Shown: positions 47,426 through 57,824 of the stretch, piece after piece | Numbering within the stretch: position 1 is the stretch's first letter | Layout of the letters: each line of letters begins with the position of its first letter | Assembly (NCBI RefSeq): GCF_000325705.1 | Contig: NC_019904.1 | Location: 3,288,001 to 3,352,000 of the forward strand | Reading direction: 5' to 3' | DNA: 64,000 nucleotides | Origin: Echinicola vietnamensis DSM 17526 | GTDB lineage: Bacteria > Bacteroidota > Bacteroidia > Cytophagales > Cyclobacteriaceae | Translations under genes and position numbers: made by a program | The notes under the pieces: model-generated | Told to the model about the DNA's origin: nothing | The model's database searches: none | Seen by the model: the letters and a program-made list of their open reading frames with translations, nothing else

Positions 47426-48434
47426 CCAAAAAATAAGGCAAGGACTGAAGGCTACTTTAATTTCGTTTCTGCTTAGTGTTTTAGAGATCGTAGCCAATTG
47501 GCCGCTATGGGCCATTTGAAAAGATATTTTTTGACAGCGATGATGTAGGTACTTCCTAAAACGGATCAAGCCACTTTTCCAAGGGGTGAATGTTGAAATA
47601 TTCTTATGAAAGAATACTTCATACCGTTAAACGATGGTTTCCGTCATGGGTGCTGCACGGGTTTTAGCCAGAATTTATGGGGGATAGGGAGGGCAATGCG
47701 GCTAAAACCGGCCATGTTGTATGGGCTAAGCATCGGGTGTGCTACCTACCGGACCCCTTGTATTCATGGAAGTTTCCTGAGTAGGGGATTTGTATTTCCC
47801 ATGAAGATAAAACCTAGTCCCCCAGAAATATGGCTTGATCCTTCTTTGCCACCTTGGGTTCTATTTGGCCACGGATAAACGCTCATAAACACAGTTAGGG
47901 ATCAATAGGAATAGTTTGGAGACTGGCAGTTTGCTTCATGGTAGCACCACGGATAACTAAAAAGGCCACAAAGTCGCAAAGGCACGAAGTGGATGCTGTA
48001 ACCTAGGCGCAAGAAATTGATAATTACGGATCAAGCTACAACGTTGGGGAAGGGGGTTGGTTGGTGCTGAAAGCATGCAGATGACGCAGGTTATGAAGAT
48101 TTTGCTGGTCTTTTTTGGAGGCAATCACCTTGGATTTTTTCAGCTCTACAGGGGGCTTCTAGCAGATATTTATCCCCAAACCCCATGCTGGAACCGAAGG
48201 CTGAAAGTCTTTGATCATCTTAGCCCAAGGCAAGGCCTTGGGGAGCAACCGCCATAACACATTCCTTTCAGGCTGAAAGCCTAGTTCAGCATTTCGGTAA
48301 ACACCGCCTTGATCCCCCAAAACCATGGCGTGATCTTTCCTGATTTTGTGCCTAATGTACCTTTTGTGTGATACCATACTTATCACAAGTGGAAGCAGCT
48401 GAGGTCACATGAAAGGGGGGAGCGGATGGATCGA
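47426..48434. repeat. Gene-free region of dispersed repeats and hairpins
   Basis: No coding gene could be supported; open frames of 66-90 codons have no family likeness. It carries repeat fragments shared with other spacers: 47619-47645 (related to 28800-28826), 47819-47841 and 48314-48340 (related to 29446-29466 minus and 59943-59964), 47844-47872 (minus strand related to 55622-55651), and a 20-bp block at 48028-48047 identical to 29612-29631. It also has hairpins CCCAAGG/CCTTGGG near 48222-48240 and AGGCT-gaa-AGCCT near 48270. Confidence 0.65.
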
Positions 48435-48869
48435 TCAAGTGGATTCAAGATCTTCTTTGCTTAAAAACTTCATTTTGTCCTCTTCGGTAGGGAAGCGGCA
48501 TGTTTCCCTTTTGCCAAACCACTTGTAACGGTTGCGGGCAATCCAGTCATAAAGTGGATCGCGAAGAAATCTCGGAATGACGATAAAAACATATAGTAAC
48601 GGCCACAGCCCATTTAGCTTCTTGGCAATTTCAAGGGCCGCCCTGCTCTTATAATAAACCTGATCGTTTTGGAGCAGCACGATCGAATCCAAATAAGACT
48701 CATCTAAGTTTTTTCCTTTGAGCAGTTTTTTGCTCAGGTCGTCTTGCAAGGATGCTAGTTTGAAATGGTTTTTGGGGTCACGTTGGATGATGAAGTCTAC
48801 CGCCTGATTGCACAGGTTGCAGACTCCATCGAATAAAACGATATCGTAACGATCGGTTAGCTTTGTCAT
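48435..48869 (-). CDS. DCC-family (DUF393/YuxK-like) thiol oxidoreductase
   Basis: 144 residues. VLFDGVCNLCNQAVDFIIQRD carries the DxxCxxC motif (Cys17, Cys20) of the DCC family, thioredoxin-like proteins of uncertain role. YKSRAALEIAKKLNGLWPLLY and the C-terminal LYDWIARNRYKWFGKRETC are also typical. Its ATG overlaps the stop of the upstream T9SS cargo gene by 4 bp (ATGA), so the two are translationally coupled. Confidence 0.9.
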   Translation of the reverse strand: MTKLTDRYDIVLFDGVCNLCNQAVDFIIQRDPKNHFKLASLQDDLSKKLLKGKNLDESYLDSIVLLQNDQVYYKSRAALEIAKKLNGLWPLLYVFIVIPRFLRDPLYDWIARNRYKWFGKRETCRFPTEEDKMKFLSKEDLEST

Positions 48870-51661
48870 TTGATGATCTGTATATGGCCTTTTAATTCTT
48901 CTTGGCCAGCACTTTCATCATTGGTGTCGTAAAGGACGGTGGCCGAATAGAAGTAAGTGCCTGCCGGAAGCTCATTTCCATTTTGGTCTCTACCATCCCA
49001 ACGAATATAAATGTCATTTTCGTTTGATGTGGCACTGTTATATTCAAACACCAGACCGCCCCATCGGTTATAGATTTTTATTTCGACTGCTTCTACAAAC
49101 CTTGGACACCTCGGGAAAGGATTGTCAAAGGCCATAAACGTATCGTTAGTGCCATCGCCGTTTGGTGTGAAGGCATTGGGAAGCTCATAATTGGGACAAT
49201 TATCCACGCAAACAATATTGCTGGGCTCACTTTCATTTCCAGAACGGTCTACGGCTGTGATATAGTAACAGCCTTTATAATCTTCCAGATCTGAAAGGGT
49301 CGCGTCACGGCTCAGTGAGCTTTCGGTGCTGACCAATTCAAAAGTCCCCTCGTCACCAGTAGGAGAAAAGTAGATGTTGAAACTTCCCAGTTCATCATCG
49401 CAATCACCTGAGAAATCAGGCTCCCAACTCAAATCATGGTAGAAAGCATTGAAGTTGCAGTCTTCATTGGCCAGTAGTTCCTCACATACCGGCCCATCGA
49501 AAGTCAAGACAGGAGGGCAGGGCAGCCTATTGTCATCAGGACGGGCACATATAATTTGAGAATTGTTTATGAGGGGATACGTCAGCATGTCCACATTATA
49601 TGCTCCCTTCGTGACCACATAATAGCAATACTCGGTTTCCCGGCTTAGGGGAATACCATTATGACTGCCGTCATCCAAGAAGGTAAATCCATTTGCGGTA
49701 ACATCTACCTCTGCGATCAGCGTAAAGGTATCGGCATCGCTGGCATCTGGATCAGTCCTGTTTCTATAAACTTCATGGGTGTATTGGCCTATGCTGTTGT
49801 TCCAAGGAACATTGAACTCCCAGTTGAGCTCGATGGCTTCATTGATGATGGTAGGTTGGAGCCATACCGAAGAAGCCATGCTGGAAGTATCAATGGCTTG
49901 TCCGCCATCAAATAGCACTACTTGATAATTATACACCAACCCTTCGGTGTTCAATCCTGTGTCGGTGAACAAGGTGTCGCTAGTAGTGACCACGGTTTCC
50001 ATATTGCCAGTGCCGCTAAACCCTTCCGAGCGGATCAGCTGGTATTCATAAGGGCCGGGGAATTGCTGGGTATCGATATCGTAGGGAGGTGTCCATTTTA
50101 CGAAAATCTCTCCATTTTCTGCATTGGTTTCTTCCACGCTGACATTGGTAATGATGGGAACGTCCACGTCCACGGTCAAGCAGAATTCTTCAGAAACGAT
50201 ACTTTCGCCCCCTCGCGGCTGAGGAAAAGTCGCGACGAGTCGGTAACAATAGGTGTTACCAGGCGCCAGTCCTTCGCCGTCATTGTTGTCCAGGAACTCG
50301 AAGGTTTGCATATCGGTGGTGCCGATAAGCTCATAACCTTCCCTGATGCCCGTCTCACAGGAGTCGGGGGTATAAGGGTTACTGTTGACACTGCGCCAGA
50401 TTTGCATGGATTCTGCGCTGTTGGTACAGGAATAGGGATCCCACGTAATATTGGCGGATCGCCCGACTCCTTGCGATACCGACTGGATGACGGGAGGTGG
50501 CCCCACTACCCGGATATTCCAGGTACGGATATCCACCAGGGCCGGCCCAGACTCAGGATCATCTGTAATCCGGATCCTTACCTGGTATTCCCTGGATCGA
50601 ACGTGGTTACAGACGGTTTGCCAATCGAAGTTTACGATACCAGGAGAAGATTGGAACGTTTCTTCCGGACTGTAGGAGGCAGGAGAAGAGGTGATCTCTA
50701 TGGGATCACCAAAAACCTCAATTTTTATGTCATCACCATCAGGGTCGCTTCCCTGTATGATGGCTTCTATGTTTTCACCAGCTACGACGCAGAGGTCATC
50801 TGGAATTTGGAGTTGTGGACGTTGGTTGTCCGAATTTTCAATGATGATCTGCATGTCCCTGACGACATATCCGATTTTTCGATACTCCCCATCTATCTTT
50901 CGCCATTCTTCAATATGAAAGGCGACGTTGTATTGTCCGGCAATTCCAGGGGCGTCCCATATGAGGTCTCCAGTGAGTGGATCCATGGAAATATATGGAT
51001 TGGGGGAGCCATCTTCACGGTTAAAACTGAATTCACCGGAAGCAGGGCTTCGATAGTTATTTACGGGGCGCTGAAAATCCTGTAGGGGAACCACATCTTC
51101 AAAGCGGTAGGCAATGCTGTCTCCATCCGGGTCATAAGCTCCAGGATTGTGGATATAACGGGTGTTGATCTGGCCATTGTCCACAGGAGGGATGGTAAGG
51201 ACTGGGGAATTGTTGACGCCTATAAATGGGTCGATGGTGATCATCGTTTCGATATAGAAAGGCGTGTCGACCGAATTGTCCATGTTCAGGGTCAGGTCAT
51301 TTCGGTTAAATTCCTGAAACCGGATGGTGTATTCTCCGGGACCTTGGTACGTATGGGTGATGACAAAAACGTTCTTTTCTATTTGGTTGCCCAAGGATTC
51401 GACAGTACTGAATTCACTTTCGGTGTTGAGATTTTCTACTACCCTTCCATCTCCAAAATGGATCTCTCCGGGACCGAATACTACAGATGACCGTGTATCC
51501 GTATAACCGACTACCGTGATACGATAAGTGAGGGATTGGGTGGATATTCTTTCTGCAATGATCTCTCCTGCCCGGATGTGGGTGGCCATGGCCTGATGGA
51601 ATCCAAAGAGGAATAGGATGGTGGAGAGTAGGAGAAAAGCTTTACATTTCATATATCTCAT
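48866..51661 (-). CDS. Large secreted protein with T9SS type-B (CHU_C) sorting domain
   Basis: 931 residues (928 if translation begins at the second Met, which fits the signal peptide MKCKAFLLLSTILFLFGF better). A Bacteroidetes-type N-terminal domain (THIRAGEIIAERISTQSLTYRITVVGYTDTRS) is followed by cadherin/Ig-like and several fibronectin-III-like repeats, e.g. near 390-500, 500-600 and 600-700. The last ~90 residues, LPNAFTPNGDGTNDTF ... IKIYNRWGGLVFEY ... WDGRDQNGNELPAGTYFYSA, form the gliding-motility-associated CHU_C domain that routes proteins through the type IX secretion system. Likely adhesin-like surface protein. Confidence 0.93.
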   Translation of the reverse strand: MRYMKCKAFLLLSTILFLFGFHQAMATHIRAGEIIAERISTQSLTYRITVVGYTDTRSSVVFGPGEIHFGDGRVVENLNTESEFSTVESLGNQIEKNVFVITHTYQGPGEYTIRFQEFNRNDLTLNMDNSVDTPFYIETMITIDPFIGVNNSPVLTIPPVDNGQINTRYIHNPGAYDPDGDSIAYRFEDVVPLQDFQRPVNNYRSPASGEFSFNREDGSPNPYISMDPLTGDLIWDAPGIAGQYNVAFHIEEWRKIDGEYRKIGYVVRDMQIIIENSDNQRPQLQIPDDLCVVAGENIEAIIQGSDPDGDDIKIEVFGDPIEITSSPASYSPEETFQSSPGIVNFDWQTVCNHVRSREYQVRIRITDDPESGPALVDIRTWNIRVVGPPPVIQSVSQGVGRSANITWDPYSCTNSAESMQIWRSVNSNPYTPDSCETGIREGYELIGTTDMQTFEFLDNNDGEGLAPGNTYCYRLVATFPQPRGGESIVSEEFCLTVDVDVPIITNVSVEETNAENGEIFVKWTPPYDIDTQQFPGPYEYQLIRSEGFSGTGNMETVVTTSDTLFTDTGLNTEGLVYNYQVVLFDGGQAIDTSSMASSVWLQPTIINEAIELNWEFNVPWNNSIGQYTHEVYRNRTDPDASDADTFTLIAEVDVTANGFTFLDDGSHNGIPLSRETEYCYYVVTKGAYNVDMLTYPLINNSQIICARPDDNRLPCPPVLTFDGPVCEELLANEDCNFNAFYHDLSWEPDFSGDCDDELGSFNIYFSPTGDEGTFELVSTESSLSRDATLSDLEDYKGCYYITAVDRSGNESEPSNIVCVDNCPNYELPNAFTPNGDGTNDTFMAFDNPFPRCPRFVEAVEIKIYNRWGGLVFEYNSATSNENDIYIRWDGRDQNGNELPAGTYFYSATVLYDTNDESAGQEELKGHIQIIK

Positions 51662-51942
51662 AAGTTTTTACACCGATTACGCTGTGATTTCCGTTTTTCA
51701 CAGTGTATTACTTAAAAATTTTAACGTAATTTTACTTAAATTTTAAATACGTAGTTAACGTAATTTTTTACTCATTTTAAATTTATATACGGATTAAAGT
51801 TAATGAAGTGTCCCTATTTATCTAAATACAACCCAAAAATTAAGTCATTAGGGAGCAAAAAGTTTAAAAAAGTGTCATAAATCCTCGTTTTGGAGTTATT
51901 TAGAACCTTTTAAAATAAGCTTATTACGTATGAAGTGGATTG

Positions 51943-51970
51943 TTTGCTAAACTTTCGGCATTTAACTTTG
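51943..51970 (+). promoter_or_regulatory. Promoter of the sdh operon
   Basis: TTTG (51943-51946) and TAACTTTG (51963-51970), 16 nt apart, fit the Bacteroidetes -33/-7 consensus, 52 bp before sdhC. The rest of the 360-bp spacer 51662-52021 is AT-rich and holds nothing else I can name. Confidence 0.6.
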
Positions 51971-52021
51971 TTAACCAGATAAAAAAATAAAACCATCTAC
52001 ATTAAATAAAGAAAAAAGTTT

Positions 52022-52708
52022 ATGAGTTGGGTAACCAAAACCTTTACTAGCACTTTGGGACGAAAGTTGCTAATGGCCCTGACAGGATTATTCCTGATAC
52101 TGTTTTTAATCGGCCACGTTTCAGGAAACATGTTGTTGTTTAAGGACGACGGCGGTCAGGCGTTTAATGAGTACGCCAAGTTTATGACCACAAACCCCGC
52201 TGTGAAGATTCTTTCTTACTTGACTTATATCTCGATAATAGCGCACGTTGTTTACGCCATTATCCTATCCGCCAAAAATAAGAAAGCTAGGCCAATTGGC
52301 TATGCTGAATCCAAAGCCAGCACAAACAGTACTTGGAATTCCAGAAATATGGGGATTCTAGGTACCATTATTCTCATCTTTATTGTTGTCCACCTCCAAA
52401 ACTTTTGGGCAGAGATGCATTGGGGTGGTATACCAGTGGTAAACTATGAATCCGGTGAGTACAAAGACCTCTATTCAGTGGTTTACGGGGCTTTTTCAAA
52501 TATTGGCCTTGTCGCTTTGTACGTGGTGGCCATGGCCTTTTTGGGCTTTCACCTGAACCATGGATTTGCAAGTGCTTTCCAGACCTTAGGGCTTAATCAC
52601 AAAAAATACACGCCTGCGATCAAGTTTATAGGAACTGCATTTTCCATTATTGTGCCGGCATTGTTTGCTTCCATGCCGATTTACATCTATTTCTCAACTT
52701 TGAATTAA
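52022..52708 (+). CDS. sdhC: Succinate dehydrogenase/fumarate reductase cytochrome b subunit
   Basis: Membrane anchor of complex II: binds haem and menaquinone. 228 residues with five membrane helices, as in the Bacteroidetes/Bacillus type-B b558 subunits. WVTKTFTSTLGRKLLMALTGLFLILFLIGHVSGNMLLF starts it; haem-ligand candidates are His in LIGHVSGN, IIAHVVYA, FIVVHLQNFW and LGFHLNHGFASAFQTLGL. First gene of sdhCAB, 12 bp before sdhA. Confidence 0.95.
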   Translation: MSWVTKTFTSTLGRKLLMALTGLFLILFLIGHVSGNMLLFKDDGGQAFNEYAKFMTTNPAVKILSYLTYISIIAHVVYAIILSAKNKKARPIGYAESKASTNSTWNSRNMGILGTIILIFIVVHLQNFWAEMHWGGIPVVNYESGEYKDLYSVVYGAFSNIGLVALYVVAMAFLGFHLNHGFASAFQTLGLNHKKYTPAIKFIGTAFSIIVPALFASMPIYIYFSTLN

Positions 52709-52720
52709 CAACTAGCCAAT

Positions 52721-54655
52721 ATGATACTTGATTCTAAATTACCAGCAGGTTCATTAGCTGAAAAGTGGACGAAACATAAATTCAACATGAAGTTGGTCAA
52801 TCCGGCCAACAAGAGAAAGTACGAAGTGATCGTGGTGGGAACCGGATTGGCTGGGGCCTCCGCTGCCGCTTCTTTGGCAGAGTTAGGCTATAATGTGAAA
52901 GCCTTTTGCTTTCAGGACAGCCCCCGAAGAGCGCACTCTATTGCTGCCCAAGGGGGGATCAATGCTGCCAAGAATTATCAGAATGATGGTGACTCGGTGT
53001 ACAGGTTGTTTTATGATACCATCAAAGGTGGAGACTACCGCTCCAGAGAAGCCAACGTATATAGACTAGCAGAAGTATCTGTAAATATCATTGACCAATG
53101 TGTCGCCCAAGGGGTGCCTTTTGCCCGTGAGTACGGAGGGTTATTGGCCAACCGTTCCTTTGGTGGGGCGCAGGTGTCCAGGACATTCTATGCACGGGGC
53201 CAAACGGGACAGCAGCTATTGCTTGGGGCTTATTCGGCACTCAGCCGTCAGGTCGCCAATGGCAAAGTGAAGCTTTACCCGCGGACTGAGATGATGGACG
53301 TGGTGACCATCGATGGCAAAGCCAGGGGAATCGTTACCCGTAACTTGATTACAGGAGCCATCGAATCGCACAGTGCACATGCCGTATTGCTGTGTACAGG
53401 AGGATACGGAAACGTGTTCTTCCTCTCCACCAATGCGATGGGATCCAATGTGACCGCCGCTTGGAGGGCACACAAGAAGGGAGCTTATTTTGCAAACCCT
53501 TGTTACACGCAAATCCACCCTACATGTATTCCGGTTTCAGGTGATCACCAGTCGAAGCTGACCTTGATGTCAGAGTCACTGCGAAACGATGGAAGGGTAT
53601 GGGTACCGAAGACGAAAGAATTGGCAGAAAAGCTTCGCAAGAAGGAAATCATGCCAAAAGATATCAAAGATGAAGACAGGGATTATTATTTGGAGCGAAG
53701 GTATCCTTCCTTCGGTAACCTTGTGCCACGTGATGTGGCTTCCAGAAATGCCAAATACGTCTGTGATGAAGGCCGGGGCGTAAATGAGACGGGTGAAGCG
53801 GTATTCTTGGACTTCCGTGATGCCATCATCCGTGACGGAGAGGACCTCATCAGTGCCAAGTACGGGAACCTGTTTGATATGTATCAGCAGATCACGGGTG
53901 AAAATCCTTATAAAACGCCGATGAAAATTTATCCGGCAGTTCACTATACCATGGGGGGACTCTGGGTGGATTACCACTTGATGACTTCAGTGCCTGGTTT
54001 GTACGCTTTGGGAGAAGCCAATTTCTCTGATCACGGGGCCAATAGACTTGGGGCATCCGCACTGATGCAGGGCTTGGCAGATGGTTATTTCGTGATTCCT
54101 TACACAGTAGGTGATTACCTCGCGGGAATGGCTTATGAAAAAGTACCTACAGACCATGAGGAATTCAAAAAAGCTGAAAAGGAAGTCAAGGATAAAATCC
54201 AAAAACTGCTTAGCATAAAAGGAACCAAGACGGTGGATGATTTCCACAAGCGCCTTGGCAAAATCATGTGGGAATACTGTGGAATGGCCAGAACCGCTGA
54301 AGGGTTGGAAAAAGCCATCTCCATGATCCAAGACTTGAGAAAGGAGTTTTGGAACGATGTGAAAGTGTTGGGCGCAAATGAAGAATTGAACCTTTCCCTG
54401 GAAAAAGCCCATAGAGTGGCGGATTTCTTGGAATTGGGTGAGCTAATGGTAAGGGATGCACTGCACCGAAATGAATCGTGTGGTGGTCACTTCAGAGAAG
54501 AATATCAGACAGAGGAGGGCGAAGCCCTTCGCGATGACGAAAACTTTGCTTACGTGGCTGCTTGGAAGCACATGGGAGAAGGAGTAGCGGAAGAGCTAAA
54601 CAAAGAAGAGCTCAAATTTGAAAACGTGAAGTTGACCCAGCGTAGCTACAAGTAA
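52721..54655 (+). CDS. sdhA: Succinate dehydrogenase flavoprotein subunit
   Basis: Oxidises succinate to fumarate in the TCA cycle; covalent FAD. 644 residues. [20 protein letters not shown] is the FAD-binding motif. [18 protein letters not shown] contains the His that carries [41 protein letters not shown] and [14 protein letters not shown] form the active-site and C-terminal regions. Long Bacteroidetes-type variant. Between sdhC and sdhB. Confidence 0.97.
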   Translation: MILDSKLPAGSLAEKWTKHKFNMKLVNPANKRKYEVIVVGTGLAGASAAASLAELGYNVKAFCFQDSPRRAHSIAAQGGINAAKNYQNDGDSVYRLFYDTIKGGDYRSREANVYRLAEVSVNIIDQCVAQGVPFAREYGGLLANRSFGGAQVSRTFYARGQTGQQLLLGAYSALSRQVANGKVKLYPRTEMMDVVTIDGKARGIVTRNLITGAIESHSAHAVLLCTGGYGNVFFLSTNAMGSNVTAAWRAHKKGAYFANPCYTQIHPTCIPVSGDHQSKLTLMSESLRNDGRVWVPKTKELAEKLRKKEIMPKDIKDEDRDYYLERRYPSFGNLVPRDVASRNAKYVCDEGRGVNETGEAVFLDFRDAIIRDGEDLISAKYGNLFDMYQQITGENPYKTPMKIYPAVHYTMGGLWVDYHLMTSVPGLYALGEANFSDHGANRLGASALMQGLADGYFVIPYTVGDYLAGMAYEKVPTDHEEFKKAEKEVKDKIQKLLSIKGTKTVDDFHKRLGKIMWEYCGMARTAEGLEKAISMIQDLRKEFWNDVKVLGANEELNLSLEKAHRVADFLELGELMVRDALHRNESCGGHFREEYQTEEGEALRDDENFAYVAAWKHMGEGVAEELNKEELKFENVKLTQRSYK

Positions 54656-54686
54656 CCATTTCAAAATCTAAAAACTCATCACTCTT

Positions 54687-55436
54687 ATGAACTTAACACT
54701 TAAAGTTTGGAGACAACAAAACAGTTCTGACAAGGGCGGTTTTAAAAATTATACACTTACGGGAATTTCTGAAGACATGTCTTTTTTGGAAATGCTGGAC
54801 GTATTGAACGAAGAGCTTTCTGAGAAAGGGGAGGATCCCGTGCACTTTGACCATGACTGTAGGGAAGGTATCTGCGGAATGTGCTCACTCTACATTAACG
54901 GTAAGCCACACGGTCCCCAGCAGACGACCACATGCCAGTTGCATATGCGTTCCTTTAAAGACGGAGATACCATCGTGATCGAACCTTGGAGAGCAGCAGC
55001 TTTTCCTGTGGTAAAGGATTTGGTAGTGGATCGTGGGTCTTTTGACCGCATTATCCAGGCAGGAGGGTATGTATCCGTAAACACGGGTGGTGTACCCGAT
55101 GCGAATGAAATTCCTATTCCGAAAAGAATAGCTGATGAAGCTTTTGACGCAGCCACCTGTATCGGCTGTGGGGCTTGTGTGGCGGCTTGTAAAAATGCCT
55201 CTGCCATGCTCTTTACCTCCGCAAAAATCTCGCAATTGGCCATGTTGCCGCAAGGTAAGGTGGAGCGTAAAGAAAGGGCTGAGAAAATGGTAGCCCAGAT
55301 GGATGCGGAAGGTTTCGGCGCTTGTACCAATACAGGAGCCTGTTCTGCAGAATGTCCGAAGGGCATTAGTTTGACGAATATCGCTCGGATGAACAGGGAG
55401 TATTTCTCTGCATCAGCCAGCAGCGAAAACGTATAG
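54687..55436 (+). CDS. sdhB: Succinate dehydrogenase iron-sulfur subunit
   Basis: Passes electrons from FAD to quinone. 249 residues. The N-terminal ferredoxin domain binds 2Fe-2S through CREGICGMC and a later Cys (TTTC). The C-terminal domain has [11 protein letters not shown] and CSAECPKG for the 4Fe-4S and 3Fe-4S clusters. Last gene of the operon, 31 bp after sdhA and followed by a strong terminator. Confidence 0.97.
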   Translation: MNLTLKVWRQQNSSDKGGFKNYTLTGISEDMSFLEMLDVLNEELSEKGEDPVHFDHDCREGICGMCSLYINGKPHGPQQTTTCQLHMRSFKDGDTIVIEPWRAAAFPVVKDLVVDRGSFDRIIQAGGYVSVNTGGVPDANEIPIPKRIADEAFDAATCIGCGACVAACKNASAMLFTSAKISQLAMLPQGKVERKERAEKMVAQMDAEGFGACTNTGACSAECPKGISLTNIARMNREYFSASASSENV

Positions 55437-55452
55437 ATGATCAAGTTAATGT

Positions 55453-55480
55453 AAAAAAGCCGGTTTATCCGGCTTTTTTT
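55453..55480 (+). terminator. Terminator of the sdh operon
   Basis: AAAAAAGCCGG and CCGGCTTTTTT form a stem with a 5-nt loop, ending in seven T. Confidence 0.92.
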
Positions 55481-55885
55481 TATGCCCATTTATAAAGGGA
55501 CCAAATGATTTTTTTACAAGCAGATTCCCTATAAGGAAGGCATTTTGAGCCACGTACAAAGGATATGGAAATAGACTGGCAACGCCTTAAGTATCTAATC
55601 GGATTTTTTCAGCGGTCATCAGTGGCCAAATAGAAACCAAAGGTGGTAAAGCATGTGCATCGTCATTGAAATTGGCTGGCCCCTATCTATTCTTCATGAT
55701 CCAAAAAGGATAGCGAAATCTATCCATCACAGCAAATGTAGTATTTGATTTTTCGGAGTAAAATCGCTACTTTAATAGTATATTTTTGGAAAATGGTGCT
55801 TCCAAATAGGAAAAAATAAATAAAACATTATATTAGTTAATCGGTTTATTTAAAACGAACACCACTATAAATAACGCATCACTGA
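55481..55885. other. Intergenic spacer with a dispersed repeat fragment and a possible promoter
   Basis: 55622-55651 resembles the minus strand of 47844-47872 (shared GTGGCCAAATAGAA and AGGTGG). TATTTTTG at 55781-55788 fits a -7 box, about 100 bp before the symporter gene. Nothing else seen. Confidence 0.5.
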
Positions 55886-57349
55886 ATGGAATTAGTCGAC
55901 CTCCTGATTTTTGTCATTTACATGATTGTCATGCTCGGAGTGGGTGTATATTTTATGCGCAAGAATGAGGGAAATGATGACTATTATGTCGGTGGTCGAA
56001 ATATGGGGGCTTGGCACATCGGATTATCCGTGGTGGCCACCGATGTGGGAGGAGGATTTAGCATAGGTTTGGGAGGCCTTGGCTTTGCTATGGGACTCTC
56101 AGGTAGTTGGATGCTTTTTACCGGCCTGTTAGGGGCTTGGCTTGCGGCTGTTTTCCTCATCCCAAAAGTCAAATCCAACCCTGCCTTTGCGAAATTCTAT
56201 ACCTTTCCCCAGATTTTTCAATACCTGTTTAACCGGCAAGTGGGGATTGTAGCGGGGTTAATTTGTTTTGTAGGATATTTGGGATTTACTTCCTCCCAGT
56301 TGTTGGCAGGGGCCAAACTAGCTTCCGGTACCTTTAAGGGACTTGATTTGGACATGGCTTTGATGATCATGGGGGTGATCGCGGTGGTGTATACGGTAAT
56401 GGGAGGATTGAAGGCAGTGATTTATACAGACACCATTCAATGGATCATTTTGCTTCTTGGGTTTATCTTTATTGGCTTGCCTATCGCCTATTTTCACGTG
56501 GGGGGCTGGGCCGAAATCAGTAAAACACTTCCTGCCGAATACTTTAGCTTGACCAATCTTACCTGGCAGGATTTGGCCAATTGGGGCATCACGATTTTAC
56601 CGATTTGGTTTGTGGGTATGACCCTTTACCAGCGGATATTTGCCAGTAAGGATGTCAAAACAGCCAAAAGGGCTTGGTATATAGCAGGAATATTTGAGTG
56701 GCCGATCATGGCCTTTATGGGCGTTTCACTGGGTGTTTTGGCGAAAGTAGCCTTTGAGCAGGGCCTTATCGCAGAAGCAACGGAATCCCTTGATCCCGAA
56801 ATGGGATTGCCTATACTGCTGAGCCACGTACTACCCGCTGGAATCATGGGCCTGATGATGTCAGCGTATTTCTCAGCAGTCCTTTCCACAGCAGATTCAT
56901 GCTTGATGGCAGCATCTGGAAATCTGACCACTGACCTGTTTGGAAAATGGCTTAGCAAGCAGCCGGAAGAAAAGTCCGTCCGATATAGCCAATTGTTTAC
57001 CCTGTTGATTGGAACGGTAGCGCTTTTGATCGCAATGCAGATGACGAATGTTCTGGAGCTGATGCTGTATTCTTATGCTTTTATGGTTTCGGGGCTGTTG
57101 GTCCCGATCCTGGCAGGCTTGTTTTGGAATAGGCGAAACCCTACGGCTGCCATTGCTTCCATGATCATTGGTGGAGGGTTAACTGCAGGGTTAGCTTTTA
57201 GTGAGCTGGCATTGCCTTTAGGGCTCGATGCCAATTTGTTTGGGCTTTTGGCATCTTTAGCAGTGTTTTTGCTGCTGGATAATTCACTTAAAATTAAGCA
57301 AAGAAAAATTAGTGAACATAAATCATTTAGTGGGACAGGATTATCCTGA
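55886..57349 (+). CDS. Sodium:solute symporter (SSS family)
   Basis: Inner-membrane secondary transporter of 487 residues with 13 predicted helices. N-terminal YYVGGRNMGAWHIGLSVVATDVGGGFSIGLGGLGFAMG is the family signature region; GLMMSAYFSAVLSTADSCLMAASGN contains the sodium-site Ser residues of the LeuT fold. It starts a three-gene unit with a GNAT acetyltransferase and an ornithine/alanine racemase-like enzyme, so an amino-acid-type substrate is a fair guess. Confidence 0.92.
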   Translation: MELVDLLIFVIYMIVMLGVGVYFMRKNEGNDDYYVGGRNMGAWHIGLSVVATDVGGGFSIGLGGLGFAMGLSGSWMLFTGLLGAWLAAVFLIPKVKSNPAFAKFYTFPQIFQYLFNRQVGIVAGLICFVGYLGFTSSQLLAGAKLASGTFKGLDLDMALMIMGVIAVVYTVMGGLKAVIYTDTIQWIILLLGFIFIGLPIAYFHVGGWAEISKTLPAEYFSLTNLTWQDLANWGITILPIWFVGMTLYQRIFASKDVKTAKRAWYIAGIFEWPIMAFMGVSLGVLAKVAFEQGLIAEATESLDPEMGLPILLSHVLPAGIMGLMMSAYFSAVLSTADSCLMAASGNLTTDLFGKWLSKQPEEKSVRYSQLFTLLIGTVALLIAMQMTNVLELMLYSYAFMVSGLLVPILAGLFWNRRNPTAAIASMIIGGGLTAGLAFSELALPLGLDANLFGLLASLAVFLLLDNSLKIKQRKISEHKSFSGTGLS

Positions 57350-57385
57350 ATATGATTATTCCCATTGTACCAATTGAGATCAATT

Positions 57386-57823
57386 ATGAAGATAGAATCA
57401 CTTTCTACGATAGATAACGCCACTTATTTGCAAAAAAAAGAAATAGCCGATTTCCTTTTTGAACACTTGGATGAGTATGGAGATCCCCATGCCTATATTA
57501 TGAACTGTCTTGATTATGCATTGGATCAGGCGGTTGACAAAGGAGGTTTTGTGGTAATGGGCCGCGAAAAAGGTCAAATTGTGGGCGCCGTAGTGGTAAA
57601 TAAGACAGGGATGTCTGGTTATATTCCGGAAAATATACTAGTTTATATTGCTGTCAATGCCAATCAACGCGGAAAAGGGCTGGGCAAAAAGTTGATGGAG
57701 ACGGCCATAAATATGACAACAGGTGATATAGCCTTGCACGTAGAACCAGATAACCCGGCGAAAAAATTATACGAAAGATTAGGCTTCACGAACAAATACT
57801 TGGAAATGAGGTTGAAAAAATAG
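57386..57823 (+). CDS. GNAT-family N-acetyltransferase
   Basis: 145 residues from ATG 57386; the frame also opens at a TTG 21 bp upstream. VYIAVNANQRGKGLGKKLMETAI is the acetyl-CoA motif A (R-x-x-G-x-G/A). IALHVEPDNPAKKLYERLGFTNKYLEMRL is motif B. Such enzymes acetylate amines, often amino acids or polyamines. It is 37 bp after the symporter and 1 bp before the racemase gene, so it is tightly co-expressed. Confidence 0.88.
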   Translation: MKIESLSTIDNATYLQKKEIADFLFEHLDEYGDPHAYIMNCLDYALDQAVDKGGFVVMGREKGQIVGAVVVNKTGMSGYIPENILVYIAVNANQRGKGLGKKLMETAINMTTGDIALHVEPDNPAKKLYERLGFTNKYLEMRLKK

Positions 57824-57824
57824 A

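Noticed and set aside
47606..48257. Frames of 90 and 66 codons between fabD and the DCC gene
   Set aside because: They cover dispersed repeats found elsewhere in non-coding DNA.
49922..51085. 387-codon open frame antisense to the T9SS cargo gene
   Set aside because: It lies wholly inside the opposite strand of a gene with clear signal peptide, repeats and CHU_C domain; its translation has no family features.
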